From NCBI GenBank assembly GCA_020912385.1, contig CP087220.1, positions 124,001-188,000 of the forward strand: a stretch of DNA of 64,000 nt. Reading direction: 5' to 3'. The DNA comes from Neofusicoccum parvum (taxonomy: Eukaryota; Ascomycota; Dothideomycetes; Botryosphaeriales; Botryosphaeriaceae). Below, piece by piece: positions 44,062 to 55,654 of this stretch. The notes below the pieces were generated by a model. It was given only the letters and a program-made list of their open reading frames with translations, was not told the origin of the DNA and did not search any database. Numbering within the stretch: the first letter of the stretch is position 1; the number at the start of each line of letters is the position of its first letter. The position numbers were made by a program, and so were the translations under genes.

Positions 44062-45443
44062 TTTTTCCGGGGGAGAACGATGAGGACGAAGGTGGACGGA
44101 GCTCTTAAGTTGAGCTGGGCGGCTGCAACTGGGATGTTCCTTGTTCAAATAGACATCACCACGAGGCACAGCTGGCCAGAGGTGCCCACGGACTTCAGAG
44201 CGAGCGCTCTCGTCTCGCCGTGCCAACGGCCGATACTACCCAGATGAAGTAAGGCGCAATGCGGAGATCATATTGGCATGTCTCGGGGGTTGGGGCTGGG
44301 AAAGATGGGCCAGATCTTCAATAGTCACACATGCGTCTGACCGGCTCACCGGAACATCGGCCTCGTGAAGGGTCCAGCTCGGGGCAACTGTCGGTGCCTG
44401 TCCGGCCATCTTGTGGGGGTTGGCCGCGCTGTTATCGAGATCCAGTGGCCATGTCGGCGACACGTATGAGTTTGTGGTGGCCCTTCCAGCGAGGACGCGA
44501 GTACAGCAAAGTGCAGGCTGTGCTCGCGGACGGTCCTTTCGGATGGTTCACTCTGCAGCCCTGCGCGAGGCTCAGTCCCACCGCAGCGGTCGTCGCGATG
44601 GTCCACCGCAGGTGTTTGTCGATGCCTGCGGCGCGGTCGACACTTACGGCATTCCTTGAGCATCCGGCGGCTAAGTTGAAATCCCATTGGCGAGCGTTGC
44701 GGCGCAGTAAAAGATAGCGCCAAAGCACCCGGCCCACGATACGTGTCTGGCAACAGCTCCAGGATAAGAATCAATTGAATTCCCCGCAGCTGACAGGCTT
44801 GGCGGTCTATCGCGGGATCTGGCGGGTAAGCGCCGCATGGAGTGCTGCTGGCGGCAGGCTCGCGAGGCCTGAGGTAACGGCCAAAAGGATAAAGAGCGCG
44901 TGCGGGCCGCGCCGTGACGAAGGCCCGTGCAAGCAGGGTTCGCCAATTTCTTCAAGCTCAGACCCAAGGCGGTGGGAGGGGCAAGTGGAGCTCCAGATAG
45001 CACTTGAACGTGTGCTGGTTCCGATCATCGAGCAGCAGCTGTGATTAGTCGTGTGATTGCGGACGGCTAGAGCGTCGCGGGAAAATGACCGCCGTCCCTC
45101 ACCTGAGCCCTGCCGGTGCGAGTCAGCTCACCGGGTGGCCGTGGACACAATGGGCCGAGCCGTCACAAGCTGCATTGAACCATTCTTTTCACATTCCCTC
45201 CTTGGCTACCTACTGAACGCCATGCATGCCATGCCTCCACTATCTAACGACGCCCGGTAAAGTACAGGTAAGAACAGGAGTGAAGAGGGGAGAGACGGGA
45301 GATTGGGGGCATCAGATATACAAAAATAGTTTTTTACACGCCAATCGAGGGCGGTGGGCAGGCGGAGCACAGCCGGTTGCGGCAGCCTTCGTGGCGGCGT
45401 GGTCCGTCCGTTGGGTATTTTTTTTAGTTTGACGACCGAGCGT
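44062..45443. other. intergenic
   Basis: About 1.4 kb between the halogenase-like start and the EF-Tu 3' end. Frames on both strands overlap and show no motif. It marks the step from accessory to core genes. Confidence 0.45.
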
Positions 45444-47001
45444 TTACTCGTAAATGCGGGTGACCAGGCCGGTGGCTACCGTGCGGCCGCCCTCACGCAC
45501 ATTGAAGCGCTGACCGACCTCGAGCGGAGCGGGGTGGTGGATCTCGCAGATCATCTCAACGTTGTCACCTGGCATGACCATCTTGTTCGGGTCCTCGACA
45601 TCCTCAGGCCAGGTAAGAGCAGCAGCCTCGTCTAGACAATGTTCAGCACCTGCAATGTGATTGTGATTGTGATGTTGCGGGGACAATTGGCTTACCAGCA
45701 GTGCGGATGAAGACCTGGGGGCGGTAGTTGTTGCCAAAGCCGGTGTGGCGGCCACCCTCCTCCTTGGTCAGGACGTACATGGAGCACATGAACTTCTTGA
45801 ACGCCTTCTGGCTGCCAGGAGCGGCAATGACCATACCGCGCTTGACGTCGTCGCGCTTGACGCCGCGGAGCAGCAGACCCGAGTTATCACCGGCGCGAGA
45901 CTCGTCGCACGACTTCTTAAACGTCTCAATATCGGTAACCTTGGTCTTAATGGGAGTCGTGTTCTTGCCGACGAGCTCCACCTCGGCATCCTTCTTCAAA
46001 ATACCGCGCTCGACACGGCCAGAGGCCACGGTGCCGCGGCCGGCAATGGAGAAGACATCCTCAACGGACATGAGGAAAGGCTTGTCAAGGGTCCGCTCGG
46101 GCGTAGGGATCCAGGTGTCGACGGCCTCGAGCAGCTTGTCGATCGACTGGACGCCGATCTCAGGCTCACGGTTCTCGAGCGCACAGAGAGCGGAACCCAT
46201 GATGATGGGCGTTTCGTCACCCTCGAACTGGTACGAGGTGAGCAGCTCACGCATCTCCATCTCGACGAGCTCCAACATCTCCTTGTCATCAACGGCGTCG
46301 ACCTTGTTGACGTAGACGACGATCTTCTGGACGCCGACCTGGCGGGCAAGCAGCAAGTGCTCACGGGTCTGGGGCCTGCTTGTGCGTCAGTGCCAATGCT
46401 GCGAGCGGTGGTGGCGTTGGGACACGCACATCTGGCCGTCAGACGCGGCGACGACGATGATGGCACCGTCCATGTTGGCAGCGCCAGTAATCATGTTCTT
46501 GATGTAATCGGCGTGGCCCGGGCAGTCGACGTGGGCATAGTGGCGGTTCTCGGTCTGGTACTCGATGTGGGCAGTGGAGATGGTGATACCACGCTTGCGC
46601 TCCTCGGGAGCCTTGTCAATGGCACCGTACTCGAGGAAGTTGGCAAAGCCCTTCTCGGACTGACGCTTGGTGATGGCGGCGGTCAAGGTGGTCTGGCTGG
46701 GTCAGGAGTCTGGACGTCAATGGGTGGCGCAATGGGGCGTACCTTGCCGTGATCGACGTGACCAATGGTACCTGTCGCAAATAAGCATCGCGCGTCGCTG
46801 GCGGAGCGGGCGGACGGCATTGAGCTTACCAATGTTGACGTGCGGTTTGGTGCGCTCGAAGGCAGCGGCGTAGGTGCGCACATGGCCGATGTACTGCTGC
46901 GAGCCATTGAGGCCCAGCGTCTGTGTGAGCGGGTTGGCGCCAGAGCGCTGGCGCAGAGCAGCACGCGAGCTGCGCAGGAAGGCGCGGGAAAAGGCAGACA
47001 T
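45444..47001 (-). CDS. tuf1: mitochondrial translation elongation factor Tu
   Basis: GTPase of 443 residues that delivers aminoacyl-tRNA to mitochondrial ribosomes. Exons: 47001-46830, 46771-46743 (29 nt), 46692-46430, 46375-45696 and 45631-45444. The N-terminal presequence is rich in Arg/Ser/Ala with no acidic residue ([20 protein letters not shown]), a mitochondrial targeting peptide. Mature protein starts near [12 protein letters not shown]1 is GHVDHGKTT, completed by two introns; G3 is DCPGH, G4 NKVD, G5 SAL. Domain 2 has [13 protein letters not shown] and domain 3 ends [15 protein letters not shown]. Extremely conserved, so the model is secure. Divergent from another mitochondrial gene. 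Confidence 0.97.
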
Positions 47002-47441
47002 GGCGGACGGGAGCACCCTCGAGCCAGGCGGACGACGGAAGAGCGGAGAGCGGGCGATGAAGCGTGTGCTGCGATGGCGGAGAGGATGGACGCTGCTGCG
47101 CAGGACGCGGCGGCGACTGCGAGAGCTCGAACAATTTCTTAGCGCGTCGGATCGCCGTCACGTGCCGCCGGAGGAGCTGTGCGGAGCTTCTGCTTCTGCT
47201 TCTGCTCGGCCCTCCAGCGAGCCCTCCAGCTTCTCCAGCACCGCCCAAACGCGCCCTCGCACCCCCTGCGGAGCTCTTGACTGACGCTTCGCGCCCAATT
47301 GCCCTCGCTCCTTCGTCCGCCGCGCTCTCGCCGCCCGCCCCGTCCCGTCGCGCCCGCCCTGCACCGTCCGGTTACCCGAGGCTCGGCTTAGCCTGTCGTC
47401 ACCTCCGCTCCACCTACAAGAACCAAGATACACCCGCATTG
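47002..47441. promoter_or_regulatory. bidirectional promoter (tuf1 / EHD3-like)
   Basis: 440 bp between diverging start codons of two mitochondrial-protein genes, GC-rich with CT-rich runs near the right end. Shared control is plausible by arrangement. Confidence 0.4.
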
Positions 47442-49004
47442 ATGTTTCTACGCACCTGTCAACGCCGCGTCGCCAACCCGTCGAGCTGGAGCTCGCGGCC
47501 GCTTTCCTCTGCTCTCGCCATGCCGCTCCGCGCCAAAATAATGCCGTCGCCAAGGCAGGTCCGTCTTGCACTGCGCCCGCATGCCGCCGCCGCTGCTAAC
47601 GCCATTCGCAGTATGCCACCGCCAGCGAGGCTGAACTCGTCAAGCCGCAGCCTGAAGACAACCCCGATGATGTTCTGTTCGACAAGGTCTACGGCGTACG
47701 CACCATCGAGCTCAACCGGCCCAAGAAACTCAACTCGCTGGATGGCTCCATGGCCCGCAAAATCATACCCAGACTACGCGAATGGTCCCGGTCCCAGCTG
47801 GCCAATGTTGTGATTATCAAGGGCAATGGCCGAGCTTTTTGTGCCGGTGGAGATGTCGCTGCTCTGGCCGAGGCGAACACGCAGGGTGCCGAGGGTCAGC
47901 AGAAATCAAAGGATTACTTTGGCCTGGAATACAAGCTGGACCACCTGATCGCCACCTACTCAAAGCCCTACATTGCCTTCATGGACGGCATCACAATGGG
48001 TGGCGGTGTTGGTCTGAGTGTGCACGCTCCGTTCAGGATAGCCACCGAGAACACTGTTTTCGCCATGCCTGAGACCACCATTGGCTTTTTCCCGGATGTT
48101 GGCGCCAGTTTCTTTTTGCCTCGTATGGATGGCGAGATGGGCACCTATCTCGCTCTGACTAGTGAGCAGCTCAAGGGTGTTGATGTCTTGTAAGATCTCT
48201 AGCTGTCCGCTAAGACCTTTGTGCTGACTGTTCGACAGCTACCACGGTATCGCAACTCACTACATTCACTCCTCTTCCCTACCCGACCTCGAAGCCCGCC
48301 TTGCCGAGCTAGACTTCAAGGATTATCTCACGCTCCAGGAACGCCACGCCATCATTAACGCTACCATTGAAGAATTTGTGACCGGTCTCCCTGCTCCGAA
48401 GGCTCAAATCTCTGGCGAGTTGCGTGTGGCCGTGGACGAGTGTTTCAAGTCGGATACCATCTCCGAAATCATCGATAAGCTCAGCACTCTCAAGGGCTCT
48501 AACAACGAGCAGCTCAGCAAGTGGGCTGCCAAGACCATTGACACCATTGAGCAGCGCTCACCTACCTCCGTGCTGGTCGCCCTGAAGCAGCTGCGCGTTA
48601 GCAAGACGTGGGGAATCGCCGACACCTTCCGCCACGAGTACAACATTGCCTCGCGCTTCATGGAGCACAAGGATTTTGTCGAGGGCGTGACGGCTCGTCT
48701 GGTACGCCGTGAGAAGGCACGCCCCAACTGGCAGCCCAATACCTTCAAGGACGTTCCCGAACAGGAGGTTGATTCCTTCTTCAACGGCAAGCCGACGCTG
48801 CAACTACTCAACCCCGGTGAGGAGAACAACTACAAACAGTACCCGCACGCCTGGTTAGGTCTGCCGAGGGAAAGTGTAATCCTCGAGACGGCGAAGAGCA
48901 TGCAGAATGACCGCGCTGTTATCCAGCACTTTGTGCGGGAGTACAAGGGTAAGGCCGGTGTGAAGGAAAAGGTCGAGGAGGTGTTGGAGAGGAGCAGAAT
49001 CTGA
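47442..49004 (+). CDS. ehd3: 3-hydroxyisobutyryl-CoA hydrolase (EHD3/mS47 type)
   Basis: Crotonase-fold mitochondrial protein of 486 residues. Exons: 47442-47558, 47612-48189 and 48239-49004. An Arg/Ser-rich presequence (MFLRTCQRRVANPSSWSS) is followed by VRTIELNRPKKLNSLD. The oxyanion-hole motif GNGRAFCAGGDV and second loop GITMGGGVGLSVHAPFRIATE come next. MPETTIGFFPDVGASFFL contains the catalytic Glu of hydroxyisobutyryl-CoA hydrolases. It acts in valine catabolism; in fungi the same protein is also a mitoribosomal small-subunit component (mS47), consistent with pairing to tuf1. Full length. Confidence 0.93.
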
Positions 49005-49338
49005 GGCTTGTGGGTCCTTTCCAAATCCTTCTCTCCGGTCTGGTCGGTTTGTAGGAAACTTGAGGTTATGTACTTTACTTAGAGCGCTGTGCGTACAGAG
49101 TGCACGCTAGAAAAACGAATCACTACATATCAGCCGAATTTCATGGAAGTCACCAGTGCATTTATTGTTAACAAGTGCAGAAATCCCCCAGTCAGGGCAC
49201 TTTTGATTTTCTCGAACAAGAATTCTTACCAAACATAACTCCAAACCTCAATAAGTCAAAACAATAAAAGCAAGGACGGCAAAAAGCAAGAACGGAGCGA
49301 AAGCATCACTCACCTGACCACGGATTCCAACAGCCCCT
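49005..49338. other. intergenic, convergent 3' region
   Basis: About 330 bp between converging genes, AT-rich from 49080. No feature recognised. Confidence 0.5.
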
Positions 49339-49902
49339 CTACATCCTCCCTCTCCCCCGTCTCCGCCTCCCCCTTCCCCTCTCCCCCTGAGCCGGAACCA
49401 GAGGCTGCCGAGGCGTCAGCGCCGAACCAGAGACCGGAGTCGCCGGCGCCGGCGCCGACGACGCAGTAGAAGCACCCGCCGGGTGGAACGGAACGGCCAG
49501 GCGCAGCCCGGTGGCCGGGGGGCCTGCGGGCTGCTGCTGGGGCTGGGGCAGGGGACGGGGCTCGCTGCGCTCGCTGCGCTCGTCATCGCTCAGCTCGACC
49601 CGCACCATCATGAAAGCGTGCTCCCAGTGGTACTCGGCGCGCAGCCAGAACACGTGCTGCGGGTGCGGCAGGCTGGCGTAGACGAGGTGGGCGCACGCCG
49701 GGCACCGGCACGCGTGCGGCGCGTTGGCCAGCTGGCTGGTGAAGCCGGCTTCGAGGCAGGTGAAGCAGAATGTGTGGCCGCAGTGGAGCAGGATGGGGAT
49801 GTTGGGCTCCGAGTCGTCACGGTAGGCTTGGCCGCAGGAGGGGCAGCGCGTGCCGTGCGTGGCGCCCGTGTAGGCGGGGAGGGTGAAGGAAAGTTCGGAC
49901 AT
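49339..49902 (-). CDS. RING-finger protein (paralogue 1)
   Basis: Protein of 187 residues, single exon. The N-terminal RING-like domain has CPSC (near residue 19), then after 17-18 residues ILLHCGHTFCFTCLEAGF, and further on CRCPAC. That is a C3HC4 arrangement of the E3 ubiquitin-ligase type. The middle is a mixed segment (LVYASLPHPQHVFWLRAEYHWEHAFMMV split here by domain), and the C-terminus is Pro/Gln/Ala-rich, ending in an Arg/Gly run (GRGRRRRGRGRM). The ATG at 49902 (MSELSFTLPAY) aligns with the start of the second RING gene; the longer frame to 50049 runs through a (TGG)n repeat and is less likely. Ligase activity is family inference. Confidence 0.7.
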   Translation of the reverse strand: MSELSFTLPAYTGATHGTRCPSCGQAYRDDSEPNIPILLHCGHTFCFTCLEAGFTSQLANAPHACRCPACAHLVYASLPHPQHVFWLRAEYHWEHAFMMVRVELSDDERSERSEPRPLPQPQQQPAGPPATGLRLAVPFHPAGASTASSAPAPATPVSGSALTPRQPLVPAQGERGRGRRRRGRGRM

Positions 49903-50789
49903 GTTGGTGGTGGTGGTAGTGGTGGTGTGAATGTGGTCCAGGTTGAATATGAGGTGTGAGTGCTGGGTCAAAGTGTGGGAACGAGGAAGCTTGATGTCGA
50001 GTACCGGAGAGGCTCGAGGTTCATTTCTATAATACGGTGAAATCAACATTGTAGTTTTTCTTTGGTGTCGTGAGTGTACAATGTCAATGCGTTTGTGACT
50101 TGATTTATTGTAAGATGGAAAAAAAAAAAGGCATTGTCTGATTTCTTTGTTGCCCTGAGGGACTGCAGCGCAATAACAGTATTGAGAACCATCAGAGCCA
50201 AAACAGTGATCTCAGAATGAGTACGAAAAGCACACCATTTTCTAGAATCTCATGGTCTGAAAATAAAGTTGAAGAAGTTAGGAGAAGTACAGGTCTCTAA
50301 TTGGTAAAGAGGACTGTCGGTATGATTTGTCTTGAATACAGTTGGGCCAAACCCCTCCAGCAAATTTGAGCCAACGTAGTTTCAGCAGGCCGGTAAATAT
50401 TCCATTATAAAGGCTATAAAAATTAGACCGAGTGACGATTGAGCACTTTAAAAAGCCTTCGAGGGGTCAGTAAGATCTCCGATACTCGAGAGATAGATAC
50501 TCGAGCTGAAGAAATGTCTTTCAATCAGTACGTTACCTGAGGCACCCTTTTACCAAGTCACCGCATCATCGAAAACTGAATTTGGTTGAACTCCACCAGC
50601 GGAGTCGATTTTGATTTTAGGAGAATACTTACCTGATACCATCATGATTCAAATACGAGGCTCTAGCAATCTAAGCAAAGAAGCCAAGGGAAGACTAGAC
50701 AAACAGTCGCAAAACAAAACACCACTTACATACCAAATTCAATGTCCCGCATCCACATAGGAATGAGGGGAGTGATGTACCAACCGACT
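49903..50789. other. intergenic between tandem RING genes
   Basis: About 890 bp, AT-rich, with a (TGG)n tract at 49904-49925 just before the start of the first RING gene and A-runs near 50115. No gene seen. Confidence 0.5.
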
Positions 50790-51530
50790 TCAATGGTGGC
50801 TGCCCCGGCGGTGACGGTGAACATCGTCCCAAAACTCTTGGGCCCTCGCAGTAAGAGTGTGACGGCGACCAGAGCGACGGGACAGCTGCGGTTCAACGCG
50901 AGCCTGAGGTGCTGCTGGAGCAGGTGCTACTGGAGCCACCGAAGCAGGCGGTGCCATGGCAGGCGGCGCCGCTAGCCGCGCAGGAGCTGGGTCCGGAGCC
51001 GGGGTGTCCTCCTCACATCTTTGAAAGTCAAGAAAGACATAACGGCCCGGAGTCTCAGCGAGCTGAGGGAAAGCCTCTGGGAGGGAGTCAGCCTGTGTGG
51101 GCGTGAGCTGTGGGAACGGAGGCGGGAGCGGATCAGCTGGCTCGGTGGAGAGCTGAGGGAAGAAGGGGTCCGGGGTAGGGTACGTGAAGACGGGGCCCTG
51201 GGGCTCCTGCTCGCCGTGAAGGGCGATGCTCACCTCCGCGCACTGCCGCATCGTATTGTAACGAGCGGTGAGCACCGTCACCCTGTCTGGAGCAGGGTGA
51301 CGGGCGTAAACCACCGGGCTTGGGCATTGAGAGCAGTGGCAGTAGCCGTCATTGTCCAACTGCCAGTCGAAAATGGGCTCCAAGCACTCAAAGCAGAGCA
51401 CATGCCCACATCCGAGGAGGATGGGGATCAAGGCTTCATCGTGAAAGCCAAGAACCCTTGAACAAGCCGCGCAGCCCTCTCCAGGAGCAGCGTTGCCGTA
51501 TGCAGGAAGAACGAACGAAACTGCTGCCAT
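50790..51530 (-). CDS. RING-finger protein (paralogue 2)
   Basis: Protein of 246 residues, single exon, true ATG. The domain order copies the neighbour at 49339: SFVLPAYGNA, CAAC, then IPILLGCGHVLCFECLEPIFDWQL and CHCSQC followed by VYARHPAP. So this is a tandem duplicate. The C-terminal half differs: a proline-rich stretch with three spaced FPQL units (PFFPQLSTEP, PFPQLTPTQ, AFPQLAETP, about 14 residues apart), then an Ala/Pro linker and a basic end. The FPQL units could be a protein-docking repeat. Probable E3 ligase by family; partner unknown. Confidence 0.72.
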   Translation of the reverse strand: MAAVSFVLPAYGNAAPGEGCAACSRVLGFHDEALIPILLGCGHVLCFECLEPIFDWQLDNDGYCHCSQCPSPVVYARHPAPDRVTVLTARYNTMRQCAEVSIALHGEQEPQGPVFTYPTPDPFFPQLSTEPADPLPPPFPQLTPTQADSLPEAFPQLAETPGRYVFLDFQRCEEDTPAPDPAPARLAAPPAMAPPASVAPVAPAPAAPQARVEPQLSRRSGRRHTLTARAQEFWDDVHRHRRGSHH

Positions 51531-53219
51531 TTTGAGCTAATGTTGATCTCGCGAGGAGAGTCTGTAGAGCTGTGATGATAGGGTAGGGATACGGTGTATG
51601 AGACCTTAAATATTGAATGGATCTGACTTTGTTGTACGACAGGTAGTTGTAAAACAATGCAGGATAATGCTATTGTCTTTGACGGATGCCATCATAGAAG
51701 GTATGATTTGTGAGATTGCAAATCTAAGTAAAGCTAATTGATAGACACCTATTCAATAGGTGTTGAGGGCTAAAAAGGTGTTGTAGTATCGATTTAATCT
51801 GTCTGGAGAAATGTTGTTTTCATCTCCCTTCTCTCTTCCCCCTAATTCATTGCCGAATGTCAGACTTACCGGCCGCACTATCAGCTTCACCTGGTCTGTT
51901 GAAAATGCGGGGTACATATGCCAGCTTAGGGCAATGCCGAAAGTTTAGAGCATGCATAATAGTGGTATAAGGCCGGCTCAGAATGTGTTACAACACGCGT
52001 ATACGTTCATGGGCAATTGGAGCATTCCTCCTGATAGATTCAGCATTTCCTCCACTGCACATCTGCGTCCTGACAACTGATTCGTGTGCCTACATATGAG
52101 CTTATTTGAACCTCAAAATTCTGAAGTTCGCCTTACTCCCCCAAGCCTTTTGCTTTTTCCCCGGCCGGCGCTCCGCCATCGCATCCCCTTGCTTTTTCTC
52201 ACCCACAACCAAAAAGGATCGCCCTTCATCACGCACTAAGCGCCGATCACAAACCAAGCCGGACCAGCCTAATCCATGTCGCGTGCCCCTCGCCAAATCA
52301 AACCTTTCGTCAGTCATTTGTTATTACCTTTGCTCATCACCTTTGCTCATCACACACCGGAGATGCCTTCTCCGACCTGCTGTCGCCTGTACGAACCACT
52401 CAGCAACCCCGGGCCACCCGGCCAGCGGTTGACTTAATGAGCGCACGGCGATCTAGAACGGCCCCGCAACGGTGCCGGGGTAGTGCTTGTACATGCGGAG
52501 TAGCGGTTTTTCTCCGTTGCCACACGGCTGGGTGGCTTGGGGTGATCTGCCACGCTGGGACTTTTCCGTCACCTCTACATGCAGAAATTTTCGCGGGGAG
52601 GTTTTCTCGTAGGTGAGCGGATAAGAGTGAGTATGCATAATGGGAAATTGTTACAGACCTCCACACACCAAAAGTGATGGGACAAGAAAAAAAGACATGC
52701 GATGCGTAATTGTACAGAACCGGCCACCTCCGAAACCTAGACCGGAGCAACCGCACCAAAACTAAACACAAAAAACTGTCCATGTGCCCCATTTCAACCC
52801 GTAATGCACCAAGCCACAAGCGCCGCCTTCCGAAAAATGAATGGATGTGAGTAAAGGAGATGGGAAAAGAAATTCGCGGACGGCCGAGATCCGATGCCTC
52901 CCCAAGATGCATGCAGATGCTTTGTCCCGCCCCTATGTGTGCAATGCTTTTTTAGTGAGAGGTTCCTTTTTGTGAATGCAACCACGGCCATGCTATATGG
53001 GTTTTGCTTTTTTCAATGCTCCTGGGTCCGTCCGGGTTTTCCGAAACATGCTCCGAACAGAAAGGAAAAGAGGAAAGTTTTTGGACAAGGGGGACCGCTG
53101 TGATGGAGCAGACATGTCCAGGGGATGGATGGGTTGGTAGGGTGTGTACGTGCTATTTCGTGATGGAGATGTGACATGTGCGAAACATGTACCAAAGGCT
53201 GACAAGGGGGACGAGAATG
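51531..53219. other. intergenic, no gene supported
   Basis: About 1.7 kb. Minus frames at 52400-52912 and 52993-53223 have no domain and probably belong to the 3'UTR of the next gene. Left part is AT-rich. Confidence 0.45.
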
Positions 53220-54593
53220 TCAACAGTGATTCGGCAGGTCCAGAAAAAGCACCTGCCGCTGCCTCTCCTTCTCCTGCAGCATTTCCGCAACGCGATCGTC
53301 CGATGGCGGCGGAGTTTCTTCCTGCTGGTGCTGCCCCTGGTCCCTCTCCTCCGGCAGCGGCGCGGACGCGAAGTTTGGATTCCAGCCCTTCGGCCTCTTC
53401 GGTTTGGGCGGCGGCGGCGGTGTCGTCGTGCGCGGTGGTAGCACGGCCGGAGCTCCTATAGCATCCTCTGATGAGATCTCCGTCAGATGGTCAAACATCG
53501 ACGGCGAACTGCCGCCTGCTTCGGGGGAGGCCTGATCCTCGGCGGTCAGTGCGGTCGCCGTCGTCGCGGATGGAGAGGCGCAGGCGGACGAGAAGATGGA
53601 GGAGGCGTAGTCGTCGTCGAGGTCGTCGAGGCGGTCGTACTCGGAGACGAAGACCGAGTCGTTCGTGGATGGGGAAGCTGCGGCTACGCCGAAGATGAGG
53701 CTGTCGAAGTAGGCGTCATCTTCCACCTGCTCTTCCTCCTGTTGGCCGGAAGGCTCGGGATGCTCCTTGCTCTTTTCTTCGCCATCCCCTTCAAGATCCA
53801 GAGCGTCGTAGTTGGACTGGCCTAGCGGCGACGGCGGCGACGGCGCATAGTCCTTTCTGCCGTCGACGTTCACGCCGCCCACAGCCCGGAAGTTCGGACT
53901 GCTCCTTGTCGGCGTATCGACAGTAGTAGTCTGCGTTGCAGCACGACTGCTCTCCACACCCACGCTCTCCATAGGCAGTTCCACGGGCCTAGTGCTGTTG
54001 ACCGTTGCGAGCGACCCGCGCAGTTTCGCCAAGCGCGTCATCTCTATGCCCTTGCGCCGCAGCAACTCGATCTCGCCACGCCGGCCCGCCGCCATGTTGG
54101 GGGACTTGGCGATGGCGGCCTCGACGCGGCGCGTCACGCGGTTGAGTATGGCGGCCTTGCGCAGCAGACTGCGCCCCAGCGCTTTCTGCTTTGCCCAGAC
54201 GGCGATGCGCGAACGGCCGCGGTCGACGATGTGTGTGGTCGGGACGGCGAATGGGAGGGACAGACGCGAGGTGATCAGGGTCAGGCGCAGGCGGCGCTTC
54301 TTGCGGATCGGGCCCGGGTGCTCTTCGCAGGTTCGTTTGCGCTTGAGGCAGGCATCGTTGCGGCGGGTCGCGAGAGAGGCGGCGGCGGCGGTGGTGTTGG
54401 TGTGGCGTGAGAAGTTCAGCGGAGCAGGCAGAGGACCGGCGCGGAAGGGGAACAGGTTCGGCGAGGCTGCGGGCGAGGCATTGGGGGCGCTGGCAGGAGG
54501 ATTTCGGTCGCGGGAGCGTGAGGAGTGCAGGTCTAAGCCCATAGCTTGGGCGCGCATAATGGGACGAGAAGGCGTGGGAATATCATGCCGCAC
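53220..54593 (-). CDS. conserved basic protein of unknown function
   Basis: Single-exon frame of 457 residues. The conserved part (residues about 85-185) is very basic: KRKR, IRKKRRLRLTLITSRLS, FAVPTTHIVDRGRSRIAVW, and ALGRSLLRKAAILNRVTRR. This arrangement recalls a fungal-specific protein family that I cannot name. The KRKR/KKRRLR clusters look like nuclear localisation signals. The rest is Ser/Pro/acidic and likely disordered, with a PPPPPKPKRPKGWNP motif near the C-terminus. ATGs at 54593, 54557 and 54542 are all possible starts. Function not assigned; a nuclear role is inferred from basic clusters only. Confidence 0.7.
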   Translation of the reverse strand: MRHDIPTPSRPIMRAQAMGLDLHSSRSRDRNPPASAPNASPAASPNLFPFRAGPLPAPLNFSRHTNTTAAAASLATRRNDACLKRKRTCEEHPGPIRKKRRLRLTLITSRLSLPFAVPTTHIVDRGRSRIAVWAKQKALGRSLLRKAAILNRVTRRVEAAIAKSPNMAAGRRGEIELLRRKGIEMTRLAKLRGSLATVNSTRPVELPMESVGVESSRAATQTTTVDTPTRSSPNFRAVGGVNVDGRKDYAPSPPSPLGQSNYDALDLEGDGEEKSKEHPEPSGQQEEEQVEDDAYFDSLIFGVAAASPSTNDSVFVSEYDRLDDLDDDYASSIFSSACASPSATTATALTAEDQASPEAGGSSPSMFDHLTEISSEDAIGAPAVLPPRTTTPPPPPKPKRPKGWNPNFASAPLPEERDQGQHQQEETPPPSDDRVAEMLQEKERQRQVLFLDLPNHC

Positions 54594-55654
54594 GAAGCGC
54601 CGGCGCGCTCACAGGCAGAATTGAGGCAGGCGCTCTCCGGCGGCAGAAGACTTCGAGCGCAGGGAGTGCAGGAGGAGCGGGAGCATGGTGGCGGAAGAGG
54701 AGGAGGGCGCGAGGGTGAGATGAGAGCGGCTCATCAGTCAGGCGAGCAGCGGCGGAGGAGCAAGGGTGGAAGTGATTTTCGGCCGGGGTGCAGGTAAGCA
54801 GGGCTCCGGAATGCGGGGAAGACAGGGCCATTCGCCGGCCTGCGTCCATTCCCCTTCCCCAAGCAGCAGCTTCTCGCGGACGCCAGACGCTGGTGCAGCA
54901 CAGGGCTTCGCGGCCCGCGAAAGGCGCCCAGCTGCGTGTTCGTCGGAGACGCAATCCCGAAGTGCGGCTGTGCCCGACCAACCCGCGCGACTCGCGCCCC
55001 CGGTCGCTGCATCCACGGCCGTCCTGTTTCCGCGCACGCCCTTCGCGACCAATGTAGGAGCTGCCGTTGCGCTATCCCGGCGTTGTGGTAGGTGGTAGCG
55101 TGCATAACTCTCCTGCCCGATGCCGTTGGGCCCGTCGTGGCCTTGGCTCACGGTCGCCGCCGCTGTCCGGACAGAGACGCGCTGATCCTTTTGGGTAGCC
55201 TTGCCGTGAGATGCGCAGCTGAGTGAGAACAATGCGCAGACCGCAGCCGAATCGGGATGCAGCAGAAACGATGGGATTGGCCCGCAGGTTCGTCAACAAT
55301 GCATGTTGATTGCGTAGAGTTGAAGAATTCACCCTGGCACTTGGGGTGGCAAGATCCCGAGCGCAGCCCATTCCGGGGAGCGCTACAACTCGGCGTGGTT
55401 CTGCGCAACTGCTCTTCAGACGTCATACGGACCAACCTCATCTCAAACAGGAACCAAGATGCCGAAAATTTGACCATTCAAAGAGCCGCTCTGTAGTAAA
55501 CTGGAGGCACTTACGTCTCGTGCGAACCCGTATCTTCTACACTGGCTGAGGACCTCGCCATCTCTATAGTCCAGAAACCCTCTTTTCCCTGCCCTGGCGC
55601 CGAAAACTCTAACTGCGGCACAATATTTACAGTGCATAGATATGATGTTACAAT
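54594..55654. other. intergenic
   Basis: About 1.06 kb, GC-rich on the left. It holds the promoter of the basic protein and the 3'UTR of OAC1. No gene supported. Confidence 0.45.

Noticed and set aside
51993..52040. Weak similarity (about 74% over 39 bp, ungapped) to 62629-62670
   Set aside because: Such a match is expected about once by chance in a window this size.
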